Assembly: GCF_000349565.1 (NCBI RefSeq) | Contig: NZ_KB714628.1 | Coordinates: 38,684-73,681, forward strand | DNA: 34,998 bases | Direction of reading: 5' to 3' | Source: Curtobacterium flaccumfaciens UCD-AKU | Lineage (GTDB): Bacteria; Actinomycetota; Actinomycetes; Actinomycetales; Microbacteriaceae | In this document: piece by piece, positions 31,566 through 34,998 of the stretch | How positions within the stretch are numbered: position 1 is the stretch's first letter | How the letters are laid out: each line of letters starts with the position of its first letter | Position numbers and translations under genes: made by a program | The notes under the pieces: generated by a model | Databases searched by the model: none | The model's input: only the letters and a program-made list of their open reading frames with translations | What the model was told of the DNA's origin: nothing

Positions 31566-33290
31566 ATGCCAACCGTTGCCGAGAACATCGTCGCCACCCT
31601 CCGCGCCAACGACATCCACCGGGTCTACGGCCTGCCCGGGGACTCCCTGAACGGCTTCACCGACGCCCTGCGCAAGGACGGCACGATGCGGTGGGAGCAC
31701 GTCCGTCACGAGGAGGCTGCTGCGTTCGCCGCCTCGGCCGAAGCTGCCCTGACCGGTGACCTGACCGTCTGCGCCGGCAGCTGCGGCCCCGGCAACCTGC
31801 ACCTGATCAACGGCCTGTACGACGCGAACCGTTCTCGGGTACCGGTCCTGGCGATCGCCGCGCACATCCCCACGGCGGAGATCGGCTCCGGCTACTTCCA
31901 GGAGACCCACCCGCAGGAGCTCTTCCGCCAGTGCTCCGTCTACGTCGAGTACGTCGCCGACCCGGTGCAGATGCCCCGCCTGCTCGAGATCGCGATGCGC
32001 GAGGCGATCGAGAAGCGCGGCGTCGCGGTGCTCGTGATCCCCGGCGACGTCCTGCTCGCCGAGGCGAAGGACGACCGCGTCACCCGCATCGAGCGGACCA
32101 CCCCGCGGATCGTGCCGAGCGAGGCCGAGCTGCAGCGCACCGCCGACCTGCTGAACGGTGCCGACCGGATCACGATCCTGGCCGGAGCCGGCGTCGCGGA
32201 CGCCCACGACGAGGTCGTCGCCCTGGCCGAGCGCCTGCAGGCCCCGATCGTGCACGCACTGCGCGGCAAGGAGTACATCGAGCACGACAACCCGTACGAC
32301 GTCGGGATGACCGGGCTCCTCGGCTTCGCCTCCGGGTACCGCGCGATGGAGGACGCCGACGTCGTGCTCATGCTCGGCACCGACTTCCCGTACCAGCAGT
32401 TCTTCCCGGCCAAGGCGAAGCACGTGCAGGTCGACATCCGCGGCTCGCAACTCGGCCGTCGGCACCCGGTCGACATCGGCCTGGTCGGCACCGTCAAGGA
32501 CACCGCCCTCGCACTCGTCCCGCTGCTGACCGGCTCGCACCCGACGAAGCACCTCGAGGACTCCCTGAAGCACTACCGGAAGACCCGCGAGAAGCTCGAC
32601 GACCTGGCGGTCCCCGCCGGGAAGAAGAAGCCCCTGCACCCGCAGTACGTCGCCCGGGTGCTCGACCGGCTCGCCGCCGAGGACGCCGTCTTCATCCCCG
32701 ACGTCGGCTCCCCCGTCGTGTGGGCGTCGCGCTACCTCACGATGAACGGCAAGCGCCGGCTGATCGGCTCGTTCGTGCACGGCACGATGGCGAACGCCGT
32801 CCCGCAGGCGATCGGTGCGCAGACCGCTTTCCCGGACCGCCAGGTGATCGCGCTGGCCGGCGACGGCGGGCTGACGATGCTCCTCGGCGAGCTCATCACG
32901 ATCGTGCAGAACAAGCTGCCCGTGAAGATCGTGGTCTTCGACAACTCGTCGCTCAACTTCGTCGAGCTCGAGATGAAGGCCGCCGGCTTCGTGAACTACG
33001 GCACCGAGCTGCAGAACCCGGACTTCGCCGCGGTCGCCGAGGCGATCGGCATCAAGGGCTTCCAGGTCGACGTGTCCGACGACTTCGAGGACGCGATGGC
33101 CGCCGCGCTCGCGCACGACGGCCCCGCGCTCGTGTCGGTCCGCGCGAACCGCCAGGAGCTCTCCATGCCCCCGGCGGTCACGCTCGAGCAGGCGAAGGGC
33201 TTCACGCTCTACGCCATCCGCACGGTGCTGTCGGGTCGCGGCGACGAGCTGCTGGACCTCGCGTCCACCAACGCGCGCCAGCTGCTGTAG
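31566..33290 (+). CDS. poxB: Pyruvate dehydrogenase (quinone), PoxB
   Basis: A 574-residue thiamine diphosphate enzyme that oxidises pyruvate to acetate and CO2 and passes electrons through FAD to the quinone pool at the membrane surface. The N-terminal domain has VYGLPGDSLNG and the catalytic Glu50 in RHEEAAAF; the central FAD domain begins after VLVIPGDV; the TPP motif GDGGLTMLLGEL...DNSSLN starts near residue 432. AGSCGPGNLHLINGLYDA and ETHPQELF are typical PoxB sequences, which separates it from acetolactate synthase. Length equals E. coli PoxB (572). AGGA lies close before the ATG. GACGCGACC overlaps the stop. Confidence 0.93.
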   Translation: MPTVAENIVATLRANDIHRVYGLPGDSLNGFTDALRKDGTMRWEHVRHEEAAAFAASAEAALTGDLTVCAGSCGPGNLHLINGLYDANRSRVPVLAIAAHIPTAEIGSGYFQETHPQELFRQCSVYVEYVADPVQMPRLLEIAMREAIEKRGVAVLVIPGDVLLAEAKDDRVTRIERTTPRIVPSEAELQRTADLLNGADRITILAGAGVADAHDEVVALAERLQAPIVHALRGKEYIEHDNPYDVGMTGLLGFASGYRAMEDADVVLMLGTDFPYQQFFPAKAKHVQVDIRGSQLGRRHPVDIGLVGTVKDTALALVPLLTGSHPTKHLEDSLKHYRKTREKLDDLAVPAGKKKPLHPQYVARVLDRLAAEDAVFIPDVGSPVVWASRYLTMNGKRRLIGSFVHGTMANAVPQAIGAQTAFPDRQVIALAGDGGLTMLLGELITIVQNKLPVKIVVFDNSSLNFVELEMKAAGFVNYGTELQNPDFAAVAEAIGIKGFQVDVSDDFEDAMAAALAHDGPALVSVRANRQELSMPPAVTLEQAKGFTLYAIRTVLSGRGDELLDLASTNARQLL

Positions 33291-33350
33291 ACGCGACCGG
33301 ACGACGGACTGGAGGCTCGTGGCGGCGCCGCCACGAGCCTCCAGTCCGTC
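33290..33350. terminator. GGAGGC-family palindrome, copy 4
   Basis: GACGCGACC (33290-33298) overlaps the poxB TAG stop. 33303-33326 and 33327-33350 are exact reverse complements, a 48-bp perfect palindrome with core GGACTGGAGGCTCGTGGC. It is followed by TCTT, the nearest to a T-run among the copies, and separates convergent poxB and SDR genes. Confidence 0.82.
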
Positions 33351-33356
33351 TCTTCG

Positions 33357-34040
33357 TCACCACCCGAGCGTCTGGCCGTCCTCCAGGAACACGCCGGTGG
33401 GGCCCTCCGGGCCCGCGCTCGCGGCGGCCGCGATCGTCGCGGCGCTGACCTCGACGGGGCGACCGTGCGGGTTCGGCATGCCACCGAACTCGGTGGCCGT
33501 GTAGCCGGGCTCAATCGCGACGAAGTGCACCTCGGGCACGACGCGTGCGTACTGCACCGTCAGCATCGAGACGGCGGCCTTGGACGCGCCGTAGACCACG
33601 GCAGGCACGGTGGACGCCGGCTTCGACGGGTCGTGGGTGGCAGTGAAGGAGCCGAGCGCACTCGACAGGTTCACCACGATCGGGTTCGCGGAACGACGCA
33701 GGAGCGGCAGCGCGGCCTCGGTCGCGCGGATGGTGCCGACGGCGTTCGTGTCGAAGACGGCGAGTGCCTCGGGGCCGTTCTGCCCCCAGACGGCGATGCC
33801 GGCGTTGTTGACGAGCACGTCGAGTCCGCCGTTCGCGTCGACGTGGGCGAACGCGGCGGCGACCGAGTCGTCGTCGCGGACGTCGAGCTGGACGGAGCGG
33901 GCGCCGATCTCGGCGGCGACCGCGGCGCCCTGGGCGGCGTCCCGTGCGCCGATCCAGACGGAGTGGCCCGCCTCGACGAGCTGACGGGCGGTTTCCCGGC
34001 CGAGGCCGCGGGTGGCCCCGGTGATGAGTGTCGTTGTCAT
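33357..34040 (-). CDS. SDR family oxidoreductase
   Basis: A 227-residue compact SDR. TGATRGLG is at residues 7-14, followed by LDVRDDDSV, LVNNAG, NLSSALGSF and the active-site YGASK near residue 149; the tail PEGPTGVFLEDGQTLGW is typical of the small SDRs paired with MmyB-like or TetR regulators in Actinobacteria. Cofactor is probably NADP(H), from TRG in the loop. The ATG at 34040 diverges from the regulator at 34142. The substrate is unknown. Confidence 0.88.
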   Translation of the reverse strand: MTTTLITGATRGLGRETARQLVEAGHSVWIGARDAAQGAAVAAEIGARSVQLDVRDDDSVAAAFAHVDANGGLDVLVNNAGIAVWGQNGPEALAVFDTNAVGTIRATEAALPLLRRSANPIVVNLSSALGSFTATHDPSKPASTVPAVVYGASKAAVSMLTVQYARVVPEVHFVAIEPGYTATEFGGMPNPHGRPVEVSAATIAAAASAGPEGPTGVFLEDGQTLGW

Positions 34041-34141
34041 GGGTCCAGCGTCGTACTCGGCGACGACCGCAGGGAGTCGACCGGTTGTCGTAGGACCGGC
34101 AGGGCCAGGACCCGGCCGCTCGGCGCGCGCAGACTGGGGGT

Positions 34142-34984
34142 ATGGCGGACACGGACTTCGGGCACACCCTGCGGCGGCTGCGCGACCACGTCTCTCCCGA
34201 TGCCGTCGGCGTGGTCGTCGGGCCGCGTCGGAGAGCGGCCGGGCTGCGTCGAGAAGAGCTGGCACAGCTCGCGGGCATCTCCGCCGACTACCTGACCCGG
34301 CTCGAGCAGGGGCGCGCGACCTCGCCATCGGCCCAGGTCGTCGAGGCGCTCGTGCGGGCGCTCCGGGTCGCCGATGCCGACCGCGAGCTGCTCTACCGGC
34401 TCGCCGGGCACGCGGTCCCGGGCGCCGACGTGGTGCCGTCGCGGATCCCGCCGAGCGTGCAGCGACTGCTCGACCGCCTGGCGGACACCCCGGTCGCGGT
34501 GCTCGACGCCGCGGGCAACCTGCTCGTCGCCAACGCCCCGTACGACGCACTGATGGGGCCGGTCGAGGCGCTGCGCGGGAACGACCGGAACACGACGTGG
34601 CGGCACCTGGTCGGCTCCGGCAGCCGTGCCGTGCACACACCACAGGAGCAGGCGGTGTTCGAGGCGAACCTGGTGGCGGGGCTCCGGATGACCGCGGCCC
34701 GCTACCCGCTCGACCGCCAGCTGCAGCACCTCGTGCGGGAGCTGCGGGCGGCGAGCCCGCGGTTCGTTGAGCTGTGGGACTCGGGCGCGACCGCGCCGGG
34801 CGAGACCGCCCGGCGGAAGGTGATCGACCACCCGGACGTCGGGCTGCTCACCCTGGACTGCGACACCCTGGTCGTCGGGCCGGAGGACCTGCGGATCCTG
34901 GCGTACACGGCGGAGCCCGGGTCGGTGGATGCGGAGCGGCTGGCGCTGGCTGTTGTGGTGGGGACGCAGTCATTGGTGGGGTGA
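34142..34984 (+). CDS. XRE-family regulator with MmyB-like ligand-binding domain
   Basis: A 280-residue regulator. Residues 9-72 contain the HTH (GPRRRAAGLRREELAQLAGI, then SADYLTRLEQGR). From about residue 100 the MmyB ligand-binding (PAS-like) domain runs to the end: VAVLDAAGNLLVANAPYDAL, then LVRELRAASPRFVELWD and a C-terminal HPDVGLLTLDCDTL. MmyB-like domains bind fatty acid or polyketide-like ligands. It lies 101 nt from, and is divergent to, the SDR gene, which it very likely controls. The gene is complete, ending 14 nt before the window edge. Confidence 0.9.
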   Translation: MADTDFGHTLRRLRDHVSPDAVGVVVGPRRRAAGLRREELAQLAGISADYLTRLEQGRATSPSAQVVEALVRALRVADADRELLYRLAGHAVPGADVVPSRIPPSVQRLLDRLADTPVAVLDAAGNLLVANAPYDALMGPVEALRGNDRNTTWRHLVGSGSRAVHTPQEQAVFEANLVAGLRMTAARYPLDRQLQHLVRELRAASPRFVELWDSGATAPGETARRKVIDHPDVGLLTLDCDTLVVGPEDLRILAYTAEPGSVDAERLALAVVVGTQSLVG

Positions 34985-34998
34985 GGCGGGGGCGGGGG

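Noticed and set aside
31521..33116. A 531-codon reverse-strand frame opposite poxB.
   Set aside because: Val/Asp/Arg/Gly-rich shadow of a complete PoxB reading frame.
31566..33290. Acetolactate synthase as the identity of the TPP enzyme.
   Set aside because: The ETHPQELF segment and overall length and N-terminus agree with pyruvate:quinone oxidoreductase, and no small regulatory subunit gene is adjacent.

Overview
The window is a very GC-rich (about 70 %), gene-dense stretch of ordinary chromosome with strong G/C bias at third codon positions, frequent GTG starts, and a secreted Rpf-LysM protein, two LytR-CpsA-Psr (LCP) cell-wall enzymes and an A/B-fused Mrp antiporter. Together these point to an actinobacterium. 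The gene repertoire and intergenic style suggest Microbacteriaceae (a Curtobacterium-like organism); that placement is inference, since no marker RNA gene is present. I see no rRNA, tRNA, CRISPR array, insertion sequence, integrase or prophage gene.

Layout. 1-5.7 kb: a small membrane protein, a ThrE-type threonine/serine exporter, a DUF2795 protein, two small unknown proteins, a stress-type short-chain dehydrogenase (SDR), a secreted unknown protein and an endonuclease/exonuclease/phosphatase-family hydrolase. 5.7-12.5 kb: cell envelope and regulation, with an LCP-LytR_C protein, a GntR/FCD regulator, an MMPL transporter divergent from a MarR regulator, a second LCP protein and a secreted Rpf-LysM hydrolase with a long structured leader. 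12.8-15.5 kb: a reverse-strand cluster DedA - SMP-30 lactonase - RlmC. 15.6-17.7 kb: an SDR-GntR pair divergent from another SDR, around a short operator-like palindrome. 17.8-24.1 kb: a complete mrpA(B)CDEFG Na+/H+ antiporter operon in which every junction is a 4-base overlap. 24.2-28.4 kb: an MFS permease, an aldo-keto reductase, a DUF1801 protein and a DUF218/YdcF membrane protein. 28.5-35 kb: SoxR, a MarR/Bcr-CflA-type MFS divergon, a PAP2 phosphatase, pyruvate:quinone oxidoreductase (PoxB), and an SDR divergent from an MmyB-like regulator.

How it works together. Most units are housekeeping or stress modules: ion and pH homeostasis (Mrp), envelope assembly and remodelling (LCP, Rpf, DedA, PAP2), redox sensing and efflux (SoxR, MarR-MFS, MarR-MMPL) and small oxidoreductases, each next to its own regulator. 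I found no clearly new multi-gene system.

The less ordinary signals are non-coding: (i) a family of related palindromes built on GGACNGGAGGC(C/T)CGTGGC behind several genes, often preceded by GACGCGACC overlapping the stop codon; (ii) a 131-nt structured leader before the Rpf gene that resembles a ydaO-type c-di-AMP riboswitch; (iii) a perfect 22-bp palindrome centred on the soxR start codon; and (iv) at least ten genes with a TANNNT hexamer 6-7 nt before the start codon, indicating widespread leaderless transcription.
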